Positions 8,433 to 16,347 of a stretch of 18,744 nt of DNA are shown here, piece by piece. Numbering within the stretch: the first letter of the stretch is position 1; each line of letters begins with the position of its first letter. Location of the stretch: the NCBI GenBank assembly GCA_964554015.1, contig CAZKMO010000060.1, forward strand, positions 1 through 18,744, given 5' to 3'. Below the pieces are notes generated by a model. It did not search any database. It saw nothing but the letters and a program-made list of their open reading frames with translations, and had not been told where the DNA came from. A program made the translations under genes and the position numbers. The stretch comes from CAYUAG01 sp964554015 (GTDB taxonomy: Bacteria; Zhuqueibacterota; QNDG01; CAYUAG01).

Positions 8433-8811
8433 ATTTACTCCTTTCCAGGTTTATAAGAATATTTAATATATTAGATAAAAAATCATATAAATAGGTATGA
8501 ATATAATTATTTTACAGCTCCGCCCCCTCACTCCCAAAAACCTACACTTTCTTACTACTGCCTGAGTGATACTGTCCATACCATGATTCACTAAAAAAAA
8601 TATTATTCTATAAATATGACCAAAAAAACTGTCTGATTAGCAAATTTTTTACAAAATATAATTTTATAAAAAATATTATATTATTAATTCAGTTTAAAGC
8701 ATAGGGCATAACTAATTGATGTATAAAAATTTAAAATAAATTATTAAATAATCAAATGAATGTCAAGATTTTTATGGTGGATGTGAACAAATTTAATAAT
8801 TTTATAAAAAA
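8433..8811. other. 379-bp AT-rich intergenic spacer
   Basis: This spacer between the methyltransferase gene (ending at 8812) and the TIM-barrel gene (starting at 8432) is extremely AT-rich, with many A and T runs. I see no RNA gene, no convincing intrinsic terminator and no protein-coding remnant on either strand. The one GC-rich patch is at 8518-8535 (a G-rich string on the minus strand). A possible promoter overlaps that patch (8509-8537). The spacer probably separates the riboflavin transcription unit from the carbohydrate operon. Confidence 0.6.
8509..8537 (-). promoter_or_regulatory. Possible sigma70-type promoter of the carbohydrate operon
   Basis: Read on the minus strand this is TTGGGA, a 17-nt spacer and TAAAAT, followed by a leader of about 70 nt to the TIM-barrel start. 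The -35 matches consensus at four of six positions. The surrounding AT-rich DNA makes chance -10 boxes common, so this is only a candidate. Confidence 0.3.
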
Positions 8812-9381
8812 TTACTTTTTAAATAAATACTGGTATTGCATTAAAGAATGTAATTCATCTATTTTAGATAATTGCACCTGTTTAGTTATTTTATCAATTA
8901 CAGTAGTTGTGGTTGTGTGCACTGGATTTCCCCAACTCCGCCTGAGCATATTCCAAATATTGGAAGGAGAGATTGTAGTTAAGAAATATCCCCCCTTTTT
9001 CAACACTCTGCTTATCTCCTGGAAATAAAGTGTATGATCGGAAAGATATTCACTTACTCCCAGAGAAGAAACAAAAAAAAAGGAGGCATTTTTTAAAGGC
9101 AGATTCAGGGCATCAGCATGAAGAATAGTATGAATGCCTCTTTTTCTGTTTAATTTATTAAGCATAACCAACGATTTATCCAGACAAATAATATCCCTAC
9201 ACTCCGGTAAAATATCAATTGTATGCCCGGTGCCGGATCCTATATCCAGAATAATCCCCTTTACTTTACCAACCTTACTGACTAACTTAATTAGATTTTT
9301 CTTCTCAGCTTCCAAAATCCAGGAAAATACCCAGGAAGTACGCAAAGAATAAATATGAGCCTTAAGATTCCATAAATTCAT
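8812..9381 (-). CDS. Class-I SAM-dependent methyltransferase (Methyltransf_11 type)
   Basis: A 189-residue protein with the class-I methyltransferase core. Motif I is GIILDIGSGTGHTIDILP (about 43-60), motif II is IICLDKSLVML, followed by ILHADALNLPLKNASFFFVSS and the late motif FQEISRVLKKGGYFLTTISP. The short C-terminal part after about residue 150 is lysine- and glutamine-rich and probably carries little of the fold. No signal peptide is seen, so it is cytosolic. The start ATG lies 3 nt beyond the TGA of the upstream hydrolase gene and in the same frame, with only a weak purine-rich ribosome binding site, suggesting translational coupling. The acceptor substrate cannot be predicted; such proteins methylate small molecules, quinones or lipids. 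It is probably the last gene of the riboflavin-led transcription unit. Confidence 0.75.
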   Translation of the reverse strand: MNLWNLKAHIYSLRTSWVFSWILEAEKKNLIKLVSKVGKVKGIILDIGSGTGHTIDILPECRDIICLDKSLVMLNKLNRKRGIHTILHADALNLPLKNASFFFVSSLGVSEYLSDHTLYFQEISRVLKKGGYFLTTISPSNIWNMLRRSWGNPVHTTTTTVIDKITKQVQLSKIDELHSLMQYQYLFKK

Positions 9382-9384
9382 AGG

Positions 9385-10551
9385 TCAATTTCTATCTTTT
9401 GGGGAAGAAAATCTGCCTGAATGATATTTGACTAAACTCTCTTCAAACCAGGACCAGAGTTTTTTATGAAACTCCAAACTGGGCGGATTCTCTTCTAAAA
9501 TGGAAAACAGACTTTTTCTCACGCTATCGGAGGGAGAGAAACAAACAGAGTGATTGGGATCCCAGAGCATTCCATACTCAGGATGGAATTGTACACCCAG
9601 TACATGGGGATACTTCATATGTTCAATTGCTTCCGGTACTTTTCCATCCCAAGAAGTAGCAATTATCTGCAAATTTTTCCCTAAGGTATCAATCATCTGA
9701 TGATGACCGCTTAAAACCAGAGGAGTAACCTGCTCACTGAAACCAAATTCAGAAATAAACTTACCCTGGGGGCAGAGGCGTATTTTATGCAATTGGTAAA
9801 AAACAAATTCTTTTTCCGGATACAGTTGAGCATAAGGATTTTTATGCCATTTCTGGGGATACAATAGTAAAACTTTTTCTACTGATTGTATCTTATACAC
9901 CTCTGTCCAGATATCCTGTACCATGGTTCCCCCGGTTGCCACATTTAAGGTCTGGGCACCCAGACAAAAACCGATTATGGGGAAGTCAGGATTTTCCTGG
10001 AGTAAGGGTATGCCATCGGGATTCTCACTTCCTCCCAGAAGATGAAAGGTAAGAGAAATCTCTAAATAATGACGGTTAGGATCCGTAACTAACGTAAATG
10101 GGTTAATTTTATGATTATAAATATCTGGTGGGATGTCAGGACCGCCAAACAATATAATTCCGTCAGATTTATGAAAAATATCCTGAAAATCCCAGGTATA
10201 GGAATTTTTTCTAAAAATTATGGTTTTATTGAGAGGGCCGCACAACCTATGAAATTTCATCCAGTTTAATTTGTGATCTTTACTGTATTGTTTGGCCTCA
10301 TTATAATCGGTTCTTTCCTTTTCATGAAAAACCCCAATAACCCTTAATTTATCTAAGGTGATTAATCCCCGCTCTCTGAGTTTCTGTATGGTTCTTATTC
10401 TTTTAAGAGATGGATTTAATATGGTAAGGCGAATACTGTCAGAATAGACAGGAACAGCTTTAAAATATTTCTGGGCAAACAGTATGGGAGTAGAAAAAAA
10501 ATCTGAAAAAATGATTAAACCTGTACACCAAACTAAAATGAATCGTTTCAT
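9385..10551 (-). CDS. Exported class-I glutamine amidotransferase-like (peptidase C26) hydrolase
   Basis: A 388-residue protein of the GATase1/peptidase C26 fold, closest in pattern to gamma-glutamyl-GABA hydrolase (PuuD-like). The nucleophile is C196 in the elbow IIGFCLGAQTLN, and the His-Glu pair is H323/E325 in VLGVQFHPEYG. GIILFGGPDIPPDIY (131-145) and SGHHQMIDTLGKNL (281-294) are also typical of C26. The core lies at about 125-330, longer than the ~250-residue cytosolic enzymes because of an N-terminal extension of about 100 residues. The N terminus (MKRFILVWCTGLIIFSDFFSTPILFAQ) looks like a signal peptide, so it may cleave gamma-glutamyl bonds in the periplasm, or be a lipid-anchored or secreted variant. 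It follows the propeller gene by 46 bp and ends with TGA, 3 nt before the methyltransferase start. The natural substrate is unknown. Confidence 0.75.
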   Translation of the reverse strand: MKRFILVWCTGLIIFSDFFSTPILFAQKYFKAVPVYSDSIRLTILNPSLKRIRTIQKLRERGLITLDKLRVIGVFHEKERTDYNEAKQYSKDHKLNWMKFHRLCGPLNKTIIFRKNSYTWDFQDIFHKSDGIILFGGPDIPPDIYNHKINPFTLVTDPNRHYLEISLTFHLLGGSENPDGIPLLQENPDFPIIGFCLGAQTLNVATGGTMVQDIWTEVYKIQSVEKVLLLYPQKWHKNPYAQLYPEKEFVFYQLHKIRLCPQGKFISEFGFSEQVTPLVLSGHHQMIDTLGKNLQIIATSWDGKVPEAIEHMKYPHVLGVQFHPEYGMLWDPNHSVCFSPSDSVRKSLFSILEENPPSLEFHKKLWSWFEESLVKYHSGRFSSPKDRN

Positions 10552-10597
10552 AAATATTCACTATTCCAATGGTTATTGATAAAAAACAATCAAACTA

Positions 10598-12778
10598 CTA
10601 ATGAATTACAGCCAATTTCCCTACTTTTGTTTCTCCCTCTTCTATACCGGCAACTATAATATATACACCACTTGCAATATAATCCCCGGATTCATTTTTA
10701 CCGTCCCAGGTTATCATTTTTCCCTTAACCTCTTCCCGGGAATAACTTTTTATCAAGTAACCACTGGGAGAATAAATCTTCACAGCTGTGTTTCGAGTTA
10801 AATTATCTATGGTTAGGGAATGATGTTTTTCCACTATAAAGGGATTGGGATAGGCTACTAGATTATCTAAGGTTGTTTCCGGTTCCGCATAAGGGGTTTT
10901 TATACAGGTTAATCCCTGGGAAGTACCTATATAAAGATTTCCGGTTTTATTATCCAGGGTAAAACAGCGTACATCATTGGAAGTCAAATCACTGTTATCA
11001 ACATTATAATCATCCCCAGAATAACTGCCCTCAGCAAAAAAACTTAATCCCTGATCCATACCGGCCCAGAGATTATTAAATCCATCTATAAAGAGACATT
11101 GAATATAATTATCATAGTTCAGATAGTAACCACCAGGATATTCATATATACCAACCGTAGTACCTATAAACATGCCACCATAGGCATTAGCAGCCAGAGA
11201 GGTTATTTCTTCACTTTCCAGACCGTCAGCTGTGGTTAAGGTTCCGGCAAAATAATCATCATTTGTAATAGTGGGGGTATTATTATCGTTAATAACGTAG
11301 ACTCCGCTTTTATCCGTACCAATCCATTTTTGACCATAAGAATCCTCGGCTATACAGTTGGGAAATGGATTTTGAGTGGGAGTGGTATAATAGGTCCAAA
11401 TAAATTCTCCGGTGAGGGAATCAGTGACTACCGAGACCAGATACTTACCATTATCAGAACGGTAATTCAATAACCATACTGCTCCGTTATGGTCCACCAG
11501 CATATCGGGAACAACGGCATAAAGAGAGTCTTCTGAGATTCCCCCCAAATAGTTATTCTCCGCATTGAAAAAATGGAAGGTAGAATCATTTTTTAGCAAA
11601 ATTATCCCGCCTCCCCAGGAACCAAACCATACATTATTGAAATCATCCACTACTACGGAACGCATATCCTGGGTTTTCCTCGGTCGTAATTCCCTGAGAT
11701 TTGTTTTGTCGTATACGGTCCAGATTTCACCGTCAAAACAGCAGAAGCCTCCCCTGACCGCACACCATAAATTACCCTGTTTGTCCATGGTTACATCTTC
11801 AAATCTATTACTCTGGGGGCTGTTGGGAACAAAATTGATCCAATTCTGCTGTTCAGAAAACATATATTTCAATCCTCTATCAGTGCCAACAACTACCTCG
11901 TTAGCAGTACAGGCTAAAGAAATACCATTTGAGAAAGCACTGGAAATCCGACTTAATCCGTCATCTATCAATTTATATACACCATTACCGGCAAGAACAT
12001 ACAATTCCGAATTAACCGAAACCAGATCACGAACCCCAGAGGAATCAAAATATTGATCAGTCTGCACATTTTCCCAATCACTACCTGCTTTCCGGGATAA
12101 TAATGAATCCGTTCCCACATAGATGGTAGTATCATAATGCAACAAACTAGTGATAAATGATGACGGTAGCCCATCTTCAGCAAATACATTTTTCCAGTTC
12201 GCCGGATCCAGGAGATTAACATTTTTCAGCTGAGAATAGGCTAATCCTTGCTCAGTGCCAGCCCATATAGTATTTTCACTTATAGCAATATCACTGACTG
12301 GGAGTTCCACCTGAAGATCATACCCCAATTGCTTATAGGTTTCCTTTACTTCCTGACGTGATTTAATGAATAAGCTTAATCCTATATCCAAACCCACAAA
12401 CAGAGAGTCTCCGACTGAAATCATACAAGAGATACTGGTTCCCTGATAATCAAAAAAGGTATGGAACTCATAGGTTTCTACATTAAACTTTTGAATTAAT
12501 CCATTATTGAATCCAATCCAAATTATATTACCAGTATCACTAATTACCGAAGTTGCCAGATTATAGGCAAGACCATCCTGACGATTCCAATTCCTAACTT
12601 CCTGAGTGTAAGGATTCAAGGCATACATTCCACCTTCGGTTGCACACCAGAAAAAATCATTTTTAAAGCACAGATCGTTCATTTTGAACTGGGAAGTATA
12701 GGTCTTCCATTCCAAATCCGAAGCTGAACTGACGTTAATCAAAAATCCCAAAAATAATAAAGTACATATCTTTTTCAC
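10598..12778 (-). CDS. Secreted beta-propeller (Reg_prop-type) protein with C-terminal sorting/FlgD-like domain
   Basis: A 726-residue exported protein. After a signal peptide (about 1-20, SSA-SD) it has repeated strand motifs of the two-component-regulator propeller type, a G-x-x-x-G-L/V pattern. I count about 14 (e.g. CATEGGMYAL, IGFNNGLIQKF, AGTEQGLAYSQ, VGTDRGLKYMF, FGSWGGGIILL, IGTTVGIYEYP, AGMDQGLSFFA, IGTSQGLTCIK), enough for two seven-bladed propellers. The C-terminal domain (about 635-726) contains YPNPF (643-647), then WDGKNESGDYIASGVYI, the FlgD-Ig/secretion-sorting type found on surface proteins of FCB-group bacteria. No histidine kinase or other signalling output follows the propeller. 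Translation starts at GTG, with GGGAGG eight bases upstream inside the last codons of ribH, so the two are coupled. Its function is not known; surface binding or sensing is the best guess. The stop is TAG. Confidence 0.8.
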   Translation of the reverse strand: MKKICTLLFLGFLINVSSASDLEWKTYTSQFKMNDLCFKNDFFWCATEGGMYALNPYTQEVRNWNRQDGLAYNLATSVISDTGNIIWIGFNNGLIQKFNVETYEFHTFFDYQGTSISCMISVGDSLFVGLDIGLSLFIKSRQEVKETYKQLGYDLQVELPVSDIAISENTIWAGTEQGLAYSQLKNVNLLDPANWKNVFAEDGLPSSFITSLLHYDTTIYVGTDSLLSRKAGSDWENVQTDQYFDSSGVRDLVSVNSELYVLAGNGVYKLIDDGLSRISSAFSNGISLACTANEVVVGTDRGLKYMFSEQQNWINFVPNSPQSNRFEDVTMDKQGNLWCAVRGGFCCFDGEIWTVYDKTNLRELRPRKTQDMRSVVVDDFNNVWFGSWGGGIILLKNDSTFHFFNAENNYLGGISEDSLYAVVPDMLVDHNGAVWLLNYRSDNGKYLVSVVTDSLTGEFIWTYYTTPTQNPFPNCIAEDSYGQKWIGTDKSGVYVINDNNTPTITNDDYFAGTLTTADGLESEEITSLAANAYGGMFIGTTVGIYEYPGGYYLNYDNYIQCLFIDGFNNLWAGMDQGLSFFAEGSYSGDDYNVDNSDLTSNDVRCFTLDNKTGNLYIGTSQGLTCIKTPYAEPETTLDNLVAYPNPFIVEKHHSLTIDNLTRNTAVKIYSPSGYLIKSYSREEVKGKMITWDGKNESGDYIASGVYIIVAGIEEGETKVGKLAVIH

Positions 12779-12780
12779 CC

Positions 12781-13245
12781 TTACAGCCTCCCTTTCAAGT
12801 CCGCCATTTCAATTGCAGATAGGGCTGCCTGCCATCCTTTGTTACCCTGCTTAGTTCCTGCCCGTTCCACTGCCTGTTCTATGGTATCACAGGTAATTAC
12901 TCCATAAATTGTGGGAATTCCGGTTTGCAGATTAATCTGAGCAATACCTTTAGTGAGTTCATTGGCAATATACTCAAAATGCACGGTACCACCCCGGATA
13001 ACTGCAGCCAGACAGATAACTGCATCATATTTACCACTTTCAGCCAGATGTTTGGCAATATTGGGTAATTCAAAAGAACCTGGTACCCAGATAATATCTA
13101 TATTGTTTTCCTCGCCGCCATGCCGGGTAATACAATCCAGACTGCCTTCCATTAATTTTTTGGTTATCAGTTCATTAAACCTGCTTACCACAATTCCAAA
13201 TTTCTTGCCCTTGGCATTAAGCTGACCTTCGATTATTTTTGACAT
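12781..13245 (-). CDS. ribH: 6,7-dimethyl-8-ribityllumazine synthase
   Basis: This enzyme condenses 5-amino-6-ribitylaminouracil with 3,4-dihydroxybutanone-4-phosphate to make lumazine, the penultimate riboflavin step, usually as an icosahedral or pentameric assembly. The 154-residue length is normal. Family motifs are GIVVSRFNELIT (17-28), VPGSFELP (54-61), AAVIRGGTVHFEY (80-92, catalytic H89) and ERAGTKQGNKG near the C terminus. A longer frame begins at 13257 (MGGIM...), but GGGAGG at 13250-13255 is a canonical ribosome binding site 5 nt before the ATG at 13245, and MSKIIEGQL is the usual N terminus, so the internal start is preferred. It lies 46 bp downstream of ribBA and 2 bp before the propeller gene. 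Confidence 0.93.
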   Translation of the reverse strand: MSKIIEGQLNAKGKKFGIVVSRFNELITKKLMEGSLDCITRHGGEENNIDIIWVPGSFELPNIAKHLAESGKYDAVICLAAVIRGGTVHFEYIANELTKGIAQINLQTGIPTIYGVITCDTIEQAVERAGTKQGNKGWQAALSAIEMADLKGRL

Positions 13246-13249
13246 AATT

Positions 13250-13255
13250 CCTCCC
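13250..13255 (-). promoter_or_regulatory. Ribosome binding site that decides the ribH start
   Basis: GGGAGG on the minus strand lies 4 nt before the ATG at 13245 and overlaps the first alternative ATG at 13257. It can serve only the downstream ATG, which makes the 154-residue product the real one. Confidence 0.75.
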
Positions 13256-13291
13256 ATATATTAGGTTGTCATTGATATAATTGTTATTACA

Positions 13292-14512
13292 TTATTTTTT
13301 AACTATCCAGTCCTTTGAAATTAAATGCCCTAATTTATCACGTTTGGTTTGCAGATAAAAAGCATTTTCCTGGGTTGGCTCAACCACCAGGGGTATTCGT
13401 TCCACAATAGTAAGGCCATATCCTTCCAAACCCACTACTTTCTTGGGATTATTGGTAAGAAGAGCTATTTTTCTGGCTCCCAGATCATATAGAATCTGAG
13501 CCCCCACACCGTAATCTCTCAAATCAGGAGCAAATCCCAACTCTTCATTCGCTTCCACTGTATCTCTCCCCTCGTCCTGCAATTTATAGGCTTTGATTTT
13601 ATTATCCAAGCCAATACCGCGTCCTTCCTGCCGCATATATAAAAATATACCTTTACCTTCCTTTTCAATCTTTTCTAAGGCACTATGTAATTGATCCCCG
13701 CAATCACAACGTCTGGATCCAAACACGTCTCCGGTAAGACATTCGGAATGCACCCTAACCAGGATCTTTTCTTTAGGATTAATTGTACCCTTAACTAAAG
13801 CTAAATGATGATGTTCATCAATATCACTTTTATATAAATGCAGTTTAAATTTTCCCCATTTAGTAGGTAAATAGGTGGTTACTTCTTTGTACACCAGTTT
13901 ATCATGTTTGGCCCGATAAGCAATTAAATCCTGTATGGTTAGAATCTTAAGATCGAATCGCCGGGCAAATTTCTCCAAAGCAGGGATGCGGGCCATTCTT
14001 CCATCTTCGTCCATGATTTCGCAAAGCACTCCCGCACTATGCAGGCCAGCCAGACGAGCCAGATCAACTGCGGCCTCGGTATGACCGGCCCGACTTAAAA
14101 CGCCACCTTTCTCAGCCCGAAGAGGGAATATATGCCCGGGGCGGACTAAGTCCTTGGCTTGGGATTCCGGAGTAACCAGCACCTTAATGGTATGAGCCCG
14201 ATCAAAAGCTGAAATCCCGGTTGATACTCCTTCAGCGGCATCAACCGAAACTGTAAATGAAGTCCCCAATTTAGATGTATTTTCCCTTACCATAGGATGC
14301 AGATTAAGTTTATCCAGTCTTTCTGAAGTTAAGGCCACGCAGATTAATCCTCTGGCATGTTTAGCCATGAAATTCACTTTTTCCGGGGTAATATGTTCAG
14401 CAGCAACTATTAAATCGCCTTCATTTTCGCGATCTTCATCGTCCACCACAATGAGCATTTTCCCCTTTTTATAATCTTCTACAGCCTGTTGAATTTTATA
14501 CCTTCGTTTCAT
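13292..14512 (-). CDS. ribBA: Bifunctional DHBP synthase / GTP cyclohydrolase II
   Basis: A 406-residue fusion with both ends of the first riboflavin branch. The N-terminal RibB domain (about 1-205) makes 3,4-dihydroxy-2-butanone-4-phosphate from ribulose-5-phosphate; it shows DDEDRENEGD (24-33), RPGHIFPL and GHTEAAVDL (143-151). The C-terminal RibA domain (about 208-406) opens GTP; zinc ligands are C258, C269 and C271 (SECLTGDVFGSRRCDC), and RQEGRGIGL spans 294-302. Both active sites look intact, so it should be truly bifunctional, as in Bacillus RibBA. The start ATG has AAAGG about 8 nt upstream. The gene lies 60 bp downstream of ribE and 46 bp before ribH, in the order ribD-ribE-ribBA-ribH. 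Confidence 0.95.
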   Translation of the reverse strand: MKRRYKIQQAVEDYKKGKMLIVVDDEDRENEGDLIVAAEHITPEKVNFMAKHARGLICVALTSERLDKLNLHPMVRENTSKLGTSFTVSVDAAEGVSTGISAFDRAHTIKVLVTPESQAKDLVRPGHIFPLRAEKGGVLSRAGHTEAAVDLARLAGLHSAGVLCEIMDEDGRMARIPALEKFARRFDLKILTIQDLIAYRAKHDKLVYKEVTTYLPTKWGKFKLHLYKSDIDEHHHLALVKGTINPKEKILVRVHSECLTGDVFGSRRCDCGDQLHSALEKIEKEGKGIFLYMRQEGRGIGLDNKIKAYKLQDEGRDTVEANEELGFAPDLRDYGVGAQILYDLGARKIALLTNNPKKVVGLEGYGLTIVERIPLVVEPTQENAFYLQTKRDKLGHLISKDWIVKK

Positions 14513-14572
14513 ACTCTTACCTTTACTAATCCTAAAATTATTACATATTTACCTGTTTAAAACCCATAATTT

Positions 14573-15208
14573 TTATTGTAAAAATTCTAATAATTTCTCA
14601 TTTCTACGATCATTATCATCTTTACTATTGATAAATTTTTCAATATATTTTCCCACTACATCTACTTCAATATTTACCTTATTACCTATTTTTTGATGAA
14701 TAATAGTGGTATTCTGCAAGGTATAAGGAATTATTGAGATTACTATTCGATTACTGGAAATATCGGCAATAGTTAAACTGATTCCATCCAGGGCAACCGA
14801 TCCCTTTTTTATCATATATTTTTGTAAGTCCGAAGGAACCTCAATCTCAATGATCCTGTTTTCACCTCTATCTAAGATAGAAACAATACTTCCCATTCCA
14901 TCCACATGCCCATAAACAAAATGCCCTCCAAAACGGGAATTACCACTCATTGCTCTTTCCAGATTGACCTGGAAACCGGGGCTGATTTCACCCAGAATAG
15001 AAGTATGCAAGGTCTCTTGCACTGCTGTTGCCTGAAAACGCTCAGCATAACATTCTATCACGGTTAAACATACACCGCTCACTGAAATAGAATCCTCTAT
15101 CGAAAGATCTGAAAGCACTTTTTCGGCAGTAATGGTAAACCGCTTCCCCGAGAGTGTGGGTTCTATCTTTTGTATGGTTCCCATCTCTTCAATAATACCG
15201 GTAAACAT
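14573..15208 (-). CDS. ribE: Riboflavin synthase, alpha subunit
   Basis: This enzyme dismutates two lumazine molecules to riboflavin, as a trimer of two-domain subunits. The 211-residue protein shows two repeated lumazine-binding domains (about 1-95 and 96-195): MFTGIIEE at the start, SVSGVCLTV, GGHFVYGHVDG in domain one and GSVALDGISLTI plus VDVVGKYIEK in domain two. A longer frame starting at 15217 (MAVM...) exists, but the canonical MFTGIIEE at 15208 is preferred: AAAGGA is 8 nt upstream, and the ATG overlaps the ribD stop as TAATG, a standard arrangement for coupled translation. The C-terminal tail (KFINSKDDNDRRNEKLLEFLQ) is hydrophilic and may be lineage-specific. Confidence 0.93.
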   Translation of the reverse strand: MFTGIIEEMGTIQKIEPTLSGKRFTITAEKVLSDLSIEDSISVSGVCLTVIECYAERFQATAVQETLHTSILGEISPGFQVNLERAMSGNSRFGGHFVYGHVDGMGSIVSILDRGENRIIEIEVPSDLQKYMIKKGSVALDGISLTIADISSNRIVISIIPYTLQNTTIIHQKIGNKVNIEVDVVGKYIEKFINSKDDNDRRNEKLLEFLQ

Positions 15209-15210
15209 TA
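15206..15210 (-). promoter_or_regulatory. TAATG stop-start overlap coupling ribD and ribE
   Basis: On the minus strand the stop TAA of ribD and the start ATG of ribE share one base (TAATG). A ribosome finishing ribD could re-initiate directly. This overlap, with the ribosome binding site AAAGGA upstream, is the reason for choosing this start rather than the ATG at 15217. Confidence 0.7.
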
Positions 15211-16284
15211 CAGCCATCCTTTAAAAATAATTTCTTTACCCATTTTCTGCCATTGTATATCAGTAAAACTATCAGCAGATAGAGTTTTTTCCAACTGACC
15301 GAAACTTTCAATACCGCTCCCAAAAATGCGGGGAGCAATAAATATCACTAATTTATCCACTTCTTCCTGCTTTAAAAAAGAGGTGAAAACTTCTTTACCG
15401 CCTTCGACTAATACAGATATCATACTATTCTTAAAAATTTTTTTCAATACTTTTTCTATATTCACTCTTCCTTCTTCGTTTTCATCCACAATCCATACAG
15501 TCGATCCTTTTTGCCTAATTTCTTCTTTCTTCTTTTCCGGTGCTTTGGTAGTAGTCACAACTATTGTATTTTTTCTGTCTAGATCAGTTAATACTTTTGC
15601 ATGTAAAGGAATGCGGAGTTTACTGTCCAGTATAATACGTTTTCCTCCGTTTCCTCTGACCATCCGTACCGTAAGATTGCAATTATCCTTAATAACTGTG
15701 TTCACTCCCACTAAAATACAATCTGCTGCTTTCCTCATTCTATGCACTGATTGTCTGGCTTTTTCACTGGTAATCCATTTTGATTCTCCCCCGGATTGGG
15801 CAATTTTTCCATCCAGAGTTTGAGCGATTTTCAAGGTAACAAAAGGTTTGTGTTTAGTAACAGATTTTATAAATGCTTCATTAATTTCCCGGCACTCTTT
15901 TTCTCTAATACCCAGTTCAACCTTAATTCCTGCTGTTTGTAACTTTTCAATTCCTTTATGTTTTACCAGAGGATTGGGATCCTCTATGCCAATAACTACT
16001 TTTCCTATTCCGTAATCAATTATTTTGTCAACACAGGGAGGAGTTTTTCCCTGATGCACACAGGGTTCTAGATTTACATATAAAGTGGAATCTCGTGTTG
16101 CAGACCTATCAAGTTTATTCAGTGCCACTGCTTCCGCATGAGGACCGCCAAAATGATGATGAAATCCCTGGGATAGTATTTTCCCATTTTTTACTACTAA
16201 AGCACCAACCAAAGGATTGGGGCTCACCCTGCCACTGCCCTTTTCAGCTAACCGCAACACCTTTTTCATAAATTTAGTATGCAT
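15208..16284 (-). CDS. ribD: Bifunctional pyrimidine deaminase/reductase of riboflavin synthesis
   Basis: This enzyme deaminates the pyrimidine and then reduces its ribosyl side chain in the two steps after GTP cyclohydrolase II. With a start at 16284 it is 358 residues, the normal length. The zinc deaminase domain (about 1-145) has SPNPLVGALVV, the HAE of GGPHAEAVAL (H49, E51) and EPCVHQGKTPPC (C75, C84). The reductase domain begins at about 147 (KPFVTLKIAQTLDGKIA) and holds the NADPH-binding region. The open frame continues 26 codons further upstream, but that extra part lies in the riboswitch and its terminator. MHTKFMKKVLRLAEKG is the family N terminus, so 16284 is the likely start. A GGGG eight bases upstream could act as a weak ribosome binding site inside the terminator stem. 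It is the first gene of the riboflavin operon. Confidence 0.92.
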   Translation of the reverse strand: MHTKFMKKVLRLAEKGSGRVSPNPLVGALVVKNGKILSQGFHHHFGGPHAEAVALNKLDRSATRDSTLYVNLEPCVHQGKTPPCVDKIIDYGIGKVVIGIEDPNPLVKHKGIEKLQTAGIKVELGIREKECREINEAFIKSVTKHKPFVTLKIAQTLDGKIAQSGGESKWITSEKARQSVHRMRKAADCILVGVNTVIKDNCNLTVRMVRGNGGKRIILDSKLRIPLHAKVLTDLDRKNTIVVTTTKAPEKKKEEIRQKGSTVWIVDENEEGRVNIEKVLKKIFKNSMISVLVEGGKEVFTSFLKQEEVDKLVIFIAPRIFGSGIESFGQLEKTLSADSFTDIQWQKMGKEIIFKGWL

Positions 16285-16288
16285 ACAC

Positions 16289-16314
16289 AAAACCCCGAAT
16301 AAATTACTTCGGGG
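16289..16314 (-). terminator. Terminator-like expression platform of the FMN riboswitch
   Basis: On the minus strand the sequence folds as CCCCGAA, an 8-nt loop GTAATTTA, TTCGGGG, followed by only four U. It lies between the aptamer and the ribD start. The short U-run makes it a marginal intrinsic terminator. The 3' arm also carries the only G-rich stretch before ribD (GGGG, 8 nt from ATG), so it could work by hiding the ribosome binding site as well. The 5' arm (CCCCGAAG) is complementary to CTTCGGGG at the 5' edge of the aptamer, giving a clear antiterminator option. Confidence 0.7.
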
Positions 16315-16347
16315 TATGAAAACCTTTTCAAGAGAGAAAATTCTTTT

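Noticed and set aside
8756..9028. Plus-strand 90-residue frame opposite the methyltransferase gene
   Set aside because: It is the reverse-strand shadow of the methyltransferase 3' end, contains a low-complexity valine run, and has no family pattern or ribosome binding site.
11565..12056. Plus-strand 163-residue frame inside the propeller gene
   Set aside because: It runs antisense through repeated propeller codons, has no recognisable motif, and the propeller frame is clearly the coding one.
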